Assembly: GCA_022559985.1 (NCBI GenBank) | Contig: JAFJTR010000162.1 | Coordinates: forward strand, 1-26,581 | From: Parastagonospora avenae f. sp. tritici 18332-5 | Taxonomy: Eukaryota > Ascomycota > Dothideomycetes > Pleosporales > Phaeosphaeriaceae | Direction of reading: 5' to 3' | Length of the DNA: 26,581 nucleotides | In this document: positions 16,858 through 26,581 of the stretch, piece after piece | Layout: every line of letters begins with the position of its first letter | How positions within the stretch are numbered: the stretch's first letter is position 1 | The notes under the pieces: model-generated | What the model saw: only the letters and a program-made list of their open reading frames with translations | What the model was told of the DNA's origin: nothing | Databases searched by the model: none | Program-made: the position numbers and the translations under genes

Positions 16858-18486
16858 TTTTTTTTTCTTTTTTTTATATCATTTACATTGTACTACCTAT
16901 TGCTAGCATACATACAATGAAGCTCATGCAGTCCTAGGGACTATGGAGCGCTGCGCATGCCTCGCTAATCCCTCTTTCCTAGGGTCCACGCTTAGTGCTA
17001 TCAGCTGCAGTCTTTCACCTGCGTTGTGCATTTCTGCCTATTCTCTCTTTCTGCCTTTCTTTGCAATTTTAACGTTATTGCTGGCCCTTATAGGGCTTCT
17101 GCTGCCTACAGCTACCTAGCTGTAGCAATCTCTGTTTCCTTTAGAAAGTCTATTAAAGTAGCACTTCCCTTTATAGTACTAAACAATTATTATAGCATAG
17201 TAGTAGGCATATCTAGCCTTTTTAATATCCTTTTTTACTTCTTTATATAATGCTTGCATTATAGAAGAAGGTGTTCTAGCGTCTGCAATGCTCTGCAGCT
17301 GCTAAAGCATTCTTCTTTATTATCCTTACCTATCGCTTTAGAAAATTGCTTAAAGAAGCCCTTTCCTAGCTTAAGCTAGTAGTAGGCAGCTAGCACCCTC
17401 TTAGGGCTAGAGAGCAGCTGCATCTTGTACGCGATTGTGGGCCTTTCCTGGGTAGCCCTGCTATAGGCCCTGCCTTTCTCTGCAGGCCTAGCATCTTTTC
17501 ACTCTTGCTTCTATCTTGCTAAGATCTCCTCTTTAGCCTTTCTCTTAAGATAGCTTAGAGAAGTAATAGGGTCCTTTGTTATCTACTTAAGGCCTGCCTT
17601 AGCTAGCTTGTCTGCATGTTCGTTGCCTTAGATTTCTCTGTGTCCTGGCACCTAGTATATAGAGACTTTGTTCTGCCTAGATAGCTGCTTGCACAGCTCT
17701 ATAATCTTATAATAAACTCTTTAGCTACCTATAAGAGAGATTTTCTATAGTCTTTTTAGAGCAGCCTAGCTGTCTATAAAGATATGTATCTCCTCTCCCT
17801 ATAGTTCTTAGCGTAGGTTTCTAAGAGCTTAATAGGCTGCAATAAGCTCTGCATCTATGATCTTAAGTTTCTCTCCTAAGCTGAAGTTCTTTGCCTAGAG
17901 GTATTTTCCCTATATAGACACTTAACAATAGCCTGCTGCTACTTCTTCTTCTATCTTAGAGCTATCTGTGTATAGTAGAATAGGTGCTTTAGCCTTATTT
18001 TTAAGACCTAGAAGCCACTATTTGTAGACTTCTGCAGTTTCAGACTTGCTGCTCTTAGAGATAGAGATAGTAGCGTAGGCAGAGGCAGGTTTGCTCTACG
18101 GCTTTGCTAGTAGGATAGAGATTTCTTTAACGTTGCTATGTTCTTATATTCATGCTGCTAACTCCCTTAGCTGCGTAGATATGCAGAGTTGTTTCTAGCG
18201 TAGGATTGCTCTCCTAATAGGATAGCTCTTTATAAAAGATAGGGTTCTAATAGCATACTGTTAGCAGAGCTTTTCTGCTTAAAGGTAAAGAGGTAGAATT
18301 GCAGCTTTAATCTCTATAGCTTGCGTTAGGGATCCTTTAAAGGCTCCTAGGATTTAACGTAGAGCTAAGTTTTGTAGTTGTTAGTATTCTTAAAGCAGCG
18401 ACTGCTTTCTTTTTCCCTACTACAGCTGCACTCTATAGTCTACAATAGAGGAGACACATGCTGTATAGAGCTGTCTTGTGGCCCGT
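16858..18486 (-). mobile_element. Tad-like LINE (non-LTR retrotransposon), 3' end only, decayed
   Basis: On the minus strand the element ends in a poly(A) tail, seen on the plus strand as 9 T, C, 8 T at 16858-16875. The coding remnant lies upstream at about 17060-18486, and 16876-17060 is 3' UTR. The element is cut at 18486 exactly at the LTR of copia element 2, and clear LINE sequence does not resume on the far side at 23642. Most of the RT and all of ORF1 are absent. Confidence 0.85.
17060..18486 (-). pseudogene. LINE ORF2 C-terminal remnant: RT end, RNase H, zinc finger
   Basis: Minus-strand reading: RT C-terminal region with TRQLYTACVSSIVDY and LGAFKGS blocks (about 18130-18480); RNase H with YTDSSKIEEEVAAGYC (about 17920-17980), DAELIAAY, FIDSQAALK and GNEHADKLAKAG (17591-17635), covering the recognisable catalytic acidic residues; then LAAYYQLKLGKGFFKQFSKA and a C-x3-C-x7-H-x4-C finger (about 17250-17310). 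This RT-RNase H-finger order is that of ascomycete Tad/I-clade LINEs. Many stops correspond to Gln or Trp codons changed by transitions. Non-functional. Confidence 0.85.
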
Positions 18487-18671
18487 TGTTAGATCTAAAA
18501 GGGTTCTTGAAAAATATTAATGATTAAAGTGATTAATTGTCCTCTGTCTTGTCTGATCTATTAATAGGTGGCTTTTATCCCCCGCCCTTGTGCGACTAGC
18601 CGCGCGGTCCATTCTATGCAGTTCCATTCCAGCTGAGCCTGTAATGCGGCCAGCCTTGCTCATATCTGACA
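18487..18671 (-). repeat. 3' LTR of copia element 2
   Basis: 185 bp, plus strand TGTTAGATCT to CATATCTGACA. The adjacent CACCCCCTCAGC (18672-18683) is the polypurine tract on the coding strand. It aligns without gaps to 23457-23641 with 12 differences, all transitions. Confidence 0.95.
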
Positions 18672-18839
18672 CACCCCCTCAGCTTAGATAGACATCTAAG
18701 CTAGATAGCTACTTGCAGTGTCTTATAAGGTAACTAGCTCTAGTCTCTCTTAGAGCTTATTTAGTAATAGTTCTTAGTAGTGTAGCTTATCTGTGCATTC
18801 TATAAGATTAAGGTGATCGAGGAAGGTGTTCTATTTGTT

Positions 18840-21800
18840 TCTGGGGAGGGCCTTAGTAAGGCCGTCAGCAGGCATGCTGGCAGAGGGTATGTACTTAACT
18901 GAGATTGTTCCTCGTTAGACCTCTTGCCGCAGCTAGTGATTGTGGATATCCACGTGTTAGAGCTTTGTTTATAGCTTTAATATTTCCTTAGTTACTAAGC
19001 TAATTGTCTGCGTGTTATCGCAGTATATCGTGATAGTCTTCTTTAGTAGATTAATTCTAAGCTTACTAATTAATCTTAAGATAAAGATAGCTTCCTTTGC
19101 CACCTGTGATAGAGCAAGGAGCTCTGCCTCGGTTGTTGAGGTGGTAACGGTGTCTTGCTTGCTAGCTTTCCATGCAATCAGGCCTCTAAATAGTTGAATC
19201 GTGTAGCCTTGTGAGCTCTTGCAGTCAGAAGTGTTGTTAGCGAACGACGCATCGCTCGCGACTTCGAGGTGGAGGCCTCCACCTTGGCGTAGGGCTAGAT
19301 TCTGTGTACTTATGAGGTAGAGCAGCACTCGATCAGCTGCTGCGTAATGGGCTGGTCCTAGATTAAGCATATAGCGTGCTAGCCTAGAGGTTGCAAACGC
19401 TATATCTGGGCGCGTTGTAACTGCTACAAACAGTAATAAGCTAACCTTGCGCTAGTACTTGTTGATTTCTAATAGCGTAGCTAGGCCTGCTTAGGGTTCT
19501 AGCTTAATAGAGGACATTAGTATATCGTGTTAAGTGTTCTTCTTGTCAATCAAGCAGCTAATCTTCTTAATGTAGGCAGCCTGTAAGAGGAAGAGTGTGT
19601 GGTTTCTTCTGTTTTGAGTAATTTCTACTCCTAGGAACTATTTTAAGTCTTCTCCTCCTATAAGGGTGTACTTTGTTTGTAGATCCTGTATAATAGAGAA
19701 AGCTAAGTGTTCTTTATTCTTAGGGTACCTAAAGATAATATTATCTACGTAGAAGAAGATAAATACTTTGTCCTTTATTATGCAGCAAGGCTCATAAGCT
19801 ACTGCATGTAGGCCTAGTTTAAGGAGTGTGTTAGTGAATTCCTTCTGCTATAGCAGAGGTGAGATGCGCAGTCTATACAAGGCCTTGTTCAGTTTTAGAG
19901 CTATATTTAGCTTCTTGTAGCTGTCAGGCATTCTTATATAGACCTCTTAATTAATTATTGCATGCACGAACGCGTTTATAACGTCGTACTGCTTAAGCTT
20001 AAGGTTGCGATCTGCAGCAATTGCTATTAGTAATCTAAATAACTAACTAGCAAGTGTTGCGGCGTAGGTGTCCTGTGCAGACACGTTGCGCTGCTAGTCT
20101 CCTCGGACTACTAGGCGCGCCTTGCATTTCTGCAATCTGTGCTGCTGATCAAGCTTGTACGTGTATACCTATATGCAGTTAAGGATTTAATGCCCTTCTT
20201 GTCTGATCTGCTTAAGTAGTGCTTCTAACTAAGAATTTATTTTGTAGTAGCTTTAGAGGTGCTCCTGCTTAGCTTTCTTCTACTAATCACTTAATAAGTG
20301 ACTTTCTATCTCCTTGTGAAACGAAGGAGGTAGTGGGAGCTGGCTTTCATGTAGGGCAGTTCCCTTTTCTATCAGCCTTTAGAGCTAAGCCTTGTTAATG
20401 ATCTTCTCTTAGTAAATACTAATGTTTCTTGCTTAGGTGCCTGCTATAAAGGCTGCTTGCTAAGGGATTGTTTTTAAATAGCTGTGTGTGGGGTATATTA
20501 GCTTTCTTAGCCTTCCTTCAGCTAGGAACGCTGCTAGTAGCGGAGTTGGAGGTAGTGTTAGATAGATATCTGTAATCTTCCTTCCTTAGTAATATCTAAG
20601 TAGATCTGAATTGTCTAGTTGCGTAGTTATATCTGCAGAGCTGTCATCCTTAAAGAATAATTTAGCTTCTAGATAGTTAATTAGACTTAGTAGTTCTAGC
20701 GTCCTTATAAGGGTGGCGATTTCTTTAAGAGTAGTGTGCATAAGGTTGTTATGCAGGTCCTCAGTCTTGCTATTAAACACTGTTTGCTCGTCGAAGGTAA
20801 CGTCGCGTGTACTAATTACCTTAGCTAATAATAGTATCTAGATGCAATAGATGTTAGAGGATCTGTACCTAATAAGATATCTAATCTATGCTTTTAGATC
20901 TAAGCGTTATAGGCGTGATTTTCCTTAGTGTATATTATTAGACATTGCAAAGGCTTTGCATCTATATGCCTTAAGATAACTAAGGTTTAGTTTGCAGAGT
21001 AAGGTAATTCTGCTGTTACTAAAAGCAGTATATATAAAGAAAATCTTATAAGGTATCTTCTAGTTATTACTATAGTTTAGTGTTCTGTTGTACAGGTATA
21101 CTGCAGCTCTTATGACTTCTGGCCACAGTTCCTAGGAGAGGTTAGCATCTAGCCTCATTGCTCGTGCTTTCTCCTTGTTTACACCCCCTGAGCGTTTAGC
21201 TCTACTGTTCTAGGCTTGTGTATCTAGTGCTAAAGGCTTAATAATAATGCCTTTAGTTTTAAGCTATTGTTATACCTAAGGCTTAACAGTTATAATCTTA
21301 TTATCTAATTTAATAACTTTAACAGTAATGTTAAAGTAGTTCTTTAGGAAGAGAGTAAAGTTAGTAAGCTTAGTAATAATTAAAGCTGCTGTACAGTTAT
21401 CTATAAAGTAGATATCTTACTAGAGGCCTAAGAATCTGTCTATAATAAGCATTTGCAACTTCTCCTTAGTAATAGATTATACCTTATAGGAGTGGAAGTT
21501 AATAGCTAGTCTCTCTCCTAGTCCTTTAGTGTTGTTGTTGCGTAGTGCACGTCGTATCTGCCGCTTGGCCTTGGCCTTGCTGCATGCGTTGCACTCAGCT
21601 GTAGTAATGCCTTTGATGCGCACCCCCTCAGCCTGCTACACGAGGTGTTCGATTGCTGCAGGGCCTGGGTGGCCGAGCCTCTTGTGCCAGGTGACTGCAG
21701 AGGCTCTCTGCGTCGCTCGTGCTGTCCTTGAGCTAGTGTGCGTGTAGAAGGTAGCTTGCGCAGCTAGATTGTATTCCAGGACCTATTAGCCATGGATTTC

Positions 21801-23250
21801 AGCGACCTCGACGATGATCGAACTATCTGATTTCCTGAGAGTGGTAGGCTCTGGCTGGGTATCCTACTAGATGCCAGACTGCCTAAGCAGGCGGAAGGAG
21901 ACGAGGTTGCAGAGTAGATCAGGACAGATAGCCACGTCCTGCAGTGTTATGCTTATTATCTGTCCTTTGCTGCTTAAGTGCAGGGTAATTAAGCTATATC
22001 CTGTTACCCACACCTTTGTGTTTCCTGCCTAGATAAAGTCTTCTTATATAGATAGCCTGAAGTAGTGTATACGTTGTAGTGTATTAGTAATATAACAGGT
22101 TATGCCTAAGTCTAAGATAAAAGAAAACCTCAGCAGATAGTCGTAGCTTAAGCTAGCTTAGAAAGCTGCATAGAGATCAGCGCTGATAGTGGCAACCTTC
22201 CTGCCCTTAAGTTATTATTCTTCCTCTAGCTCTTAGATTGTTAGAGTTAGTGTGTGTAACTTCTTAATATAAAGTGAGGTAGGGCTAGAGTAAGAGCGAG
22301 CTCGGCTCTGGCCTCTAAGTGCGCTAATTAAGGTAGTATTATGCTTCTTCTTAAGTGCTATAAGAGATTCAATCTGCTTATTCGCTGTCCACTACTTAGG
22401 TGCTTATTTAGTGTTAATATACTAGCAATTATTAATGCTATGCTGTTGTTTATAGGCAGGGCATTTAGCTGTTTAAGTTGCGTGCTTATTATGCGCGCGT
22501 TTTCTTAGATTCTTACTATAATTGCAAGTGTTATCTTATTTAGATAGCGCGTTTTCTGCAATAGAAGCGTCCTTCTTAATGCCTTAGGTAGTTGCACTAC
22601 TATTAGCGAGATATGAAGCTTCATCAACCACAAAGGCAGCTCTATGCTTAGGCCTAAGTGGATGTGTCGTTATCATGTATTCTCGGAAGCGTTTTATCAT
22701 CTCCCTCCTAGTTATGCCTGCTTTATAGCGCCCTGCTTAAAACAGGGCTGTCTATATAGGCACTGCCTTTTGCACAGCTAACATGAAGTCCTTTATAATT
22801 GCTGTAATCTAAGATATCTTAGCTACGCTGTATATCTCTGCCTTAGTAGTAGCTTAATCATATTTAGCTAGCTAGTTGTCCTATACTAACAGTCGTGTAA
22901 GAGGCTTAAGTGCAGCATAGTATCTTATCTGTGCTTCCTCTCTTTCCTAATCACTATCAACGCCTGTAGTGTTTTTAAGGTTAGTGATCCACTAGCGGAG
23001 TGAGAGGCTCAGTAGGCAGCACGTGCGCTGTAGGTGGGGTGTCACAGTTAACTAGATAAAGGCTACTATATGCTGCGTGCTCTTGTTTTTAGCTTAGTAG
23101 ATCAGCATAGTATTCCTAAAGTGTCCCTTAAGCATCTTATATTGCTCTTAGTCCTCCTTAAAGGCCTTTATCCCCTATGTAGATAGCTCAGAGGCTCGTG
23201 TTGCACTTAGTACATTTGCTGCTGGTGTATAGTCAGCTACTGATAGAGGT
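18840..23250 (-). pseudogene. Copia Gag-Pol polyprotein remnant of element 2
   Basis: From its N-terminus (right) to its C-terminus (left): Gag with an LKEDWEQY-type block and NTMLIY (about 22750-23250); a degraded zinc knuckle (about 22440-22530); GAG-pre-integrase WHKRLGHPGP (21661-21695) and ECNACSKAKAKRQIRR (about 21550-21600); integrase core (about 20950-21470); linker MFNSKTEDLHNNLMHTT (20586-20780); RT from TYKLDQQHRLQKCKARLV (about 20130-20170) to YVDN, degraded from YVDD (about 19735-19765); RNase H as a 133-codon open piece (18969-19370); and SMPADGLTKALP (18843-18890). Numerous TAG/TAA stops interrupt it. The block 21540-21900 is GC-rich and little damaged. Confidence 0.9.
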
Positions 23251-23456
23251 TGAGGTACTATTAGTTCTGGTGTAGGAGTTATTGTTAAATCTAGGTCTAT
23301 CTGATTCTAGATCTTATAGACTACGCAGCGCGCTTGCAGCTAAGAAATCTAGGTTATCTAGTTTATGTGATCTCTTAGCACAGTAGTTGTGTCCTGCGTT
23401 AATTAGGTTACTATTGCGTTTAGTAGCGTTTTAGTAGGGGCAATAAGACTCTTAAT

Positions 23457-23641
23457 TATTAGATCTAAAAGAGTTCTTAAAAAATGTTAATAATTAAAGT
23501 AATTAATTGTCCTCTGTCTTGTCTAATCTATTAACAGGTGGCTTTTATCCCCTGCCCTTGTGCGACTAGCCGCGCGGTCTATTCCATGCAGTTCCATTCC
23601 AGCTGAGCCTGTGATGCGGCCAGCCTTGCTCATATCTGACA
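23457..23641 (-). repeat. 5' LTR of copia element 2
   Basis: 185 bp partner of 18487-18671. Its plus-strand first bases are TATTAG instead of TGTTAG, a G-to-A change at the terminal dinucleotide. No classical TGG-type primer-binding site is obvious next to it at 23456. Confidence 0.95.
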
Positions 23642-23739
23642 CCTATATAAGCTATAATATTCCTAACCTAAAAGAAAAAGAAAGACTATGCGCTAGCAAT
23701 TAAGCTCTGTGCAGACAGTGTAATTATAACACTTAGGAG

Positions 23740-25280
23740 ACTATTTAAGGAATTAGACTGTACAGAGATAGAGAGCCTGATTGCAGGTAGCACGTTTAAG
23801 ATACTCTTGTACAATCTATTAGTCTACAAGAGAAGGATCTTTAACCTTTGTCTTATATATAAAGTTAAAAGGAAATTAATATAGCTATATAAGAAATCAC
23901 AACTTATGTTTGCAGGACACTCTAATAAGGAGAAGAAAGAGATACTTATACAGTCTTCTACGATTTAGAGAATAAGCTAGAGGTTAATCCTAGCTATTAG
24001 CCTATTACTAATAGCTTCGTACGGCATGCACTATAAGCTATGCGATATTACTTAGGCGTATATACAGTTAACAGACAAACTTATATAAACGCTGTTTGCA
24101 CAACTACTAAGAGAACTCTAAGATAGTTTTCCCTTACGCACGATATTTAGAATTGTACAACTACTATATAGCGTAGCAGAATCTAGCTTATATTAGTTTA
24201 AGACATATTATAACTACTATAAAGATAACCTCTATATAGAAACCTCTTTGTATAATCTATGCCTATTAATTATATATAAAGGCATAAAAATGTTTAGAAT
24301 TACAGGATTGCAGACAGATAACACTCTTAGTATTATTATAACTAAGTTTATATAACGCAAAGAAGAAGAGCTATAGAAGGCTAACTTTTGCGCAAAGCCT
24401 AAGACAATATTATTATATAAATAACCTGTAGAATTTAATAGAGGAAAGATCTAGCTCGTACAAGACAAGAGTGTAATCTTATTAACTTAGAAAGGACAGG
24501 CCAGTAACCTCTGTACGGTGGACCCTAACGCCGAGGACGCCGCGCAGAAGTACATCGAACAACGCGCACGAGGTGCCTATATCGCATCAGTATGCCAACC
24601 TAAGGCAGCATTCGACCTGTCTACTGCTGCTTAAGTAGTATTGCTATTATACGATGATATTAAGGCATTAAACGTATAAATTTAATAGCAGATTAATAAC
24701 TAGGACTAAGGATTATTATACGTACTACTTAATCTCTCTTATATAAAGCTGTTTATCTTTACTAACAGATTATTTATAAACAATAAGGACCTAAGTTTAT
24801 AGCTTAGCTTCCTTATTGTTCTTAGGACTAAGCAGCGCACTAAGGACTTGTATAATTTCAAAATTACAGGCAATATTATACACTAGAACTCCTCTAAGTG
24901 CAAACGCGTTACCTGCTCCGTACTAGCCAGTGAGCTATATAGGATAGTAAGGGGATTTAACTGCGCGATCGCACTAAGCACAACAGTTAACTAGATCCTA
25001 CGCATGCTTAAGATATCCCTAATACCTATTATACTATGCACAGATTTAAGATCTCTATATAAATATCTTATAAAGCTTAGTATAACGAATAAGAAAAGGC
25101 TTATAATTAATATTATATTAATTTAAGAATTATATAAGAAGAGAGAGATCACAGATATTAGATAGATTAATAGGAAGGATAACCTAGCTAATGCCTGTAC
25201 AAAGAAGACACTAAACTCCGCGCTTAAGAAGCTAATCTTATACAATTAACTAGCTATTAGGGTTAAAGCGTTAGTTAATA
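23740..25280 (+). pseudogene. Copia B polyprotein remnant (RT-RNase H), frame-coherent with many stops
   Basis: One plus-strand frame can be followed from about 23740 to 25280 with tens of TAG/TAA stops and no frameshift that I could see. Recognisable blocks: KSQLMFAGHSNKEKKE, LCDITQAYIQLTDKL, LQTDNTLSI, VDPNAEDAAQKYIEQRARGA, KCKRVTCSVLASELY, then the end block DIRxINRKDNLANACTK, matching the GKDNPADAMTK-like end I recall from fungal copia polyproteins. The stop codons sit where CAA/CAG or TGG codons are expected, as RIP produces. The stretch 24495-24630 is GC-rich and has no stops. Non-functional. Confidence 0.8.
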
Positions 25281-25433
25281 GGATTAAGCCTATGCGAGGC
25301 AAGGGACAGCAAGCTACGCTGTAAGGGTTTAAGTAGGATAAAAATAGGGTAAGCTAAGCAAGGCCTGTATAAAGGAAAAAGAAAAAATTGCTAGTGTCTA
25401 AACAGCGGCATTGAGGTGCACAGTTAGCAGTCA

Positions 25434-25630
25434 TGTAACATAGTCTCGTGTAACGTCGTACGCACAAAGGGATAAATATCTTTCTTTTGCACAGCTTTAG
25501 AAGAAAAGAAGCAATTAACACTAGTTACCCACAACCCCCCCCCTCGTGCGATGTCTACACCGTGCAAACCTTTCTGCCTCGCGCGTAAGTGCTGATAGCA
25601 GTTGCTAGCTAGCAGGGAGCCCATTCAACA
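25434..25630 (+). repeat. Candidate 3' LTR of copia B
   Basis: 197 bp starting TGTAACATAG and ending CCATTCAACA, following the copia B coding remnant after about 150 bp. It contains a C-run (about 25531-25542). TG...CA termini and length fit, but there is no second copy or testable target duplication in the window. A 66-codon minus-strand frame inside it is not considered a gene. Confidence 0.4.
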
Positions 25631-26341
25631 TAATCTAATAATTAAGAGTCTTATTGCTCCTACTAAAACGCTACTAAACGCAATAGCAACCTAATTAACG
25701 CAGGACACAACTACTGTGCTGAGAGATTACACAAACTAGACAACCTAGATTTCTTAGCTGCAAGCGCGCTGCGTAGTCTATAAGATCTAGAATTAGATAG
25801 ACCTAGATTTAATAACATCTCCTACACTAGAACTAATAGTCCTTAACCTCCATCAGTAGCTGACTATACACTAGCAGCAAATGTACTGAGTGCAACACAA
25901 GCCTCTGAGCTATCTACACAGGGGATAAAGGCCTTTAAGGAGGACTAAGAGTAATATAAGATGCTTAAGGAACACTTTAGGAATACTATGCTGATCTACT
26001 AAGCTGAAAACAAAAGCACGCAGCATATAGTAGCCTTTATCTAGTTAACCGTGACACCCTACCTATAGCGCACGTGCTGCCTACTAAGCCTCTCACTCTG
26101 CTAGTGGATTACTAACCTTAAAAACACTACAGGCGTTATTAGTAATTAGGAAAGAGAGGAAGCATAGACAAGATACTATGCTGCACTTAAGCCTCTTACA
26201 CGACTGTTAGCATAGAACGACTAGCTAGCTGAATATAATTAAGCCACTACTAAGGCAGAGACATACAGCGTAGCTAAGATATCTCAGATTATAGTAACTA
26301 TAAAGGACTTCATGTTAGCTGTGCAAAAGGCAGTGCCTATA
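25631..26341 (+). mobile_element. Inverted fragment of copia element 2 family: LTR tip, leader and Gag
   Basis: It matches the reverse complement of 22756-23466 over about 710 bp at high identity, mostly transitions. Only the last 8-10 bp of the LTR are present (25631-25640). The Gag reading includes LSTQGIKAFKED, YKMLKEHFRNTMLIY and KDFMLAVQKAVPI with several TAG/TAA stops. Similarity ends at about 26341, shortly before a pogo element starts. Confidence 0.85.
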
Positions 26342-26353
26342 AGCTAGCGCATA

Positions 26354-26443
26354 TAGATGCCGGCCACCTAGGGTTTCCGGCCACCTCGGCAAAACGCGAC
26401 TCCTACACAGAACACGCGATATCTCCCCCAACACTCTATCAAA
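26354..26443 (+). repeat. 5' terminal region of a pogo/Fot1 element
   Basis: A TA at 26354-26355 precedes GATGCCGGCCACCTAGGG. The 10-mer CCGGCCACCT occurs at 26360-26369 and again at 26377-26386, a 17-bp-spaced direct repeat of the sort found in subterminal transposase-binding regions. The composition turns GC-rich here. The matching right end is outside the window, so the terminal repeat is inferred. Confidence 0.55.
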
Positions 26444-26581
26444 ATGGATGCCCGTGAGCTCTCTATCCAAGCAGCTATCAGTGATTATAACGCAGGTGTT
26501 TATTCCAGTCTACGCGCTGTTGCGAAGGCTTACCATATCCCTCGATCTACCCTACAAGGCCGACTTGGTGGCGCGTCAAAC
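26444..26581 (+). CDS. Pogo/Fot1-type transposase, N-terminus (3'-partial)
   Basis: The 46 codons from ATG 26444 run to the window end without a stop. MDARELSIQAAISDY starts the fungal pogo/Fot1 transposase N-terminus, and LRAVAKAYHIPRSTLQGRL is the helix-turn-helix (Psq type) that binds the element ends. The ATG is about 90 bp inside the presumed terminal repeat, as expected. Unlike all other element genes in the window it shows no stop and normal codons, so this copy may be recent and perhaps intact. The DDE core would lie beyond the edge. Confidence 0.85.
   Translation, partial: MDARELSIQAAISDYNAGVYSSLRAVAKAYHIPRSTLQGRLGGASN

Larger units (their letters stand above)
18487..23641 (-). mobile_element. 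Full-length but dead Ty1/copia retrotransposon (element 2)
   Basis: 5155 bp between two 185-bp LTRs. The flanking 5-mers CCCGT (18482-18486) and CCTAT (23642-23646) differ only by two transitions and are read as a RIP-damaged target duplication. The minus-strand order is 5' LTR, Gag, zinc knuckle, integrase, RT, RNase H, polypurine tract, 3' LTR, the Ty1/copia order (integrase before RT). Its left flank is a LINE fragment and its right flank is another copia family. Confidence 0.93.
23647..25630 (+). mobile_element. 3' part of a second copia family (copia B), decayed
   Basis: Plus-strand relic containing the RT and RNase H end of a polyprotein and, possibly, its 3' LTR at 25434-25630. The sequence is clearly distinct from elements 1 and 2. 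Its 5' part is missing at the junction with element 2. The stretch is extremely rich in TpA. Confidence 0.75.

Noticed and set aside
17026..17250. 74-codon hydrophobic plus-strand frame resembling a membrane protein
   Set aside because: It is the reverse strand of the LINE 3' end; the hydrophobicity comes from AT-rich, RIP-mutated sequence.
25424..25624. 66-codon minus-strand open frame
   Set aside because: It lies within the candidate LTR of copia B and has no recognisable domain.
12536..26581. CRISPR arrays, tRNA or rRNA genes
   Set aside because: No regularly spaced short repeats, no cloverleaf with conserved T-loop and no rRNA core sequence were seen; the repeats present are LTRs and transposon ends.

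Overview
The window reads as genomic DNA of a filamentous ascomycete (Pezizomycotina; Dothideomycetes is my guess). The evidence is an intronless multimodular NRPS with fungal-type C and CT domains, beside a block of fungal copia, Tad-like LINE and pogo/Fot1 relics. These relics are full of TAG/TAA stops and C/T or G/A transitions, the signature of repeat-induced point mutation (RIP).

Positions 2-12535 (+) are the 3' part of one NRPS gene whose 5' end lies outside the window. The visible order is T0 | C1-A1-T1 | C2-A2-MT-T2 | C3-A3-T3 | CT. All four carrier serines, the A-domain core motifs, the SAM-binding motif of the N-methyltransferase and the HHxxxDG motifs of C2 and C3 are visible. C1 has HHxxxDD instead. 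The final CT domain carries SHxxxDG, as in fungal macrocyclising CT domains, so the likely product is a cyclic peptide with at least one N-methylated residue. Modules 1 and 3 are close paralogues sharing a 282-bp tract with one mismatch. Module 2 is of a different, cyclosporin/enniatin-synthetase-like type.

Positions 12536-12985 are intergenic. The rest is nested mobile elements: a 5'-truncated copia relic on the minus strand (12986-~15560) holding a solo LTR with a perfect 5-bp target duplication; the C-terminal part of a pogo/Fot1 transposase (15575-16489, +) split by another solo LTR with a perfect 5-bp duplication; a tail-to-tail foldback with a second pogo tail (16360-16853); the 3' end of a LINE with a poly(A) tail (16858-18486, -); a complete but dead copia with paired 185-bp LTRs (18487-23641, -); the pol 3' half of a second copia family (23647-~25430, +) with a possible 3' LTR; an inverted copy of the first 700 bp of the dead copia (25631-26341, +); and the intact start of a pogo/Fot1 transposase running off the end (26444-26581, +).

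No RNA gene, CRISPR array or tailoring gene is visible. The NRPS appears to sit at the edge of its cluster against an AT-rich, RIP-mutated transposon block.
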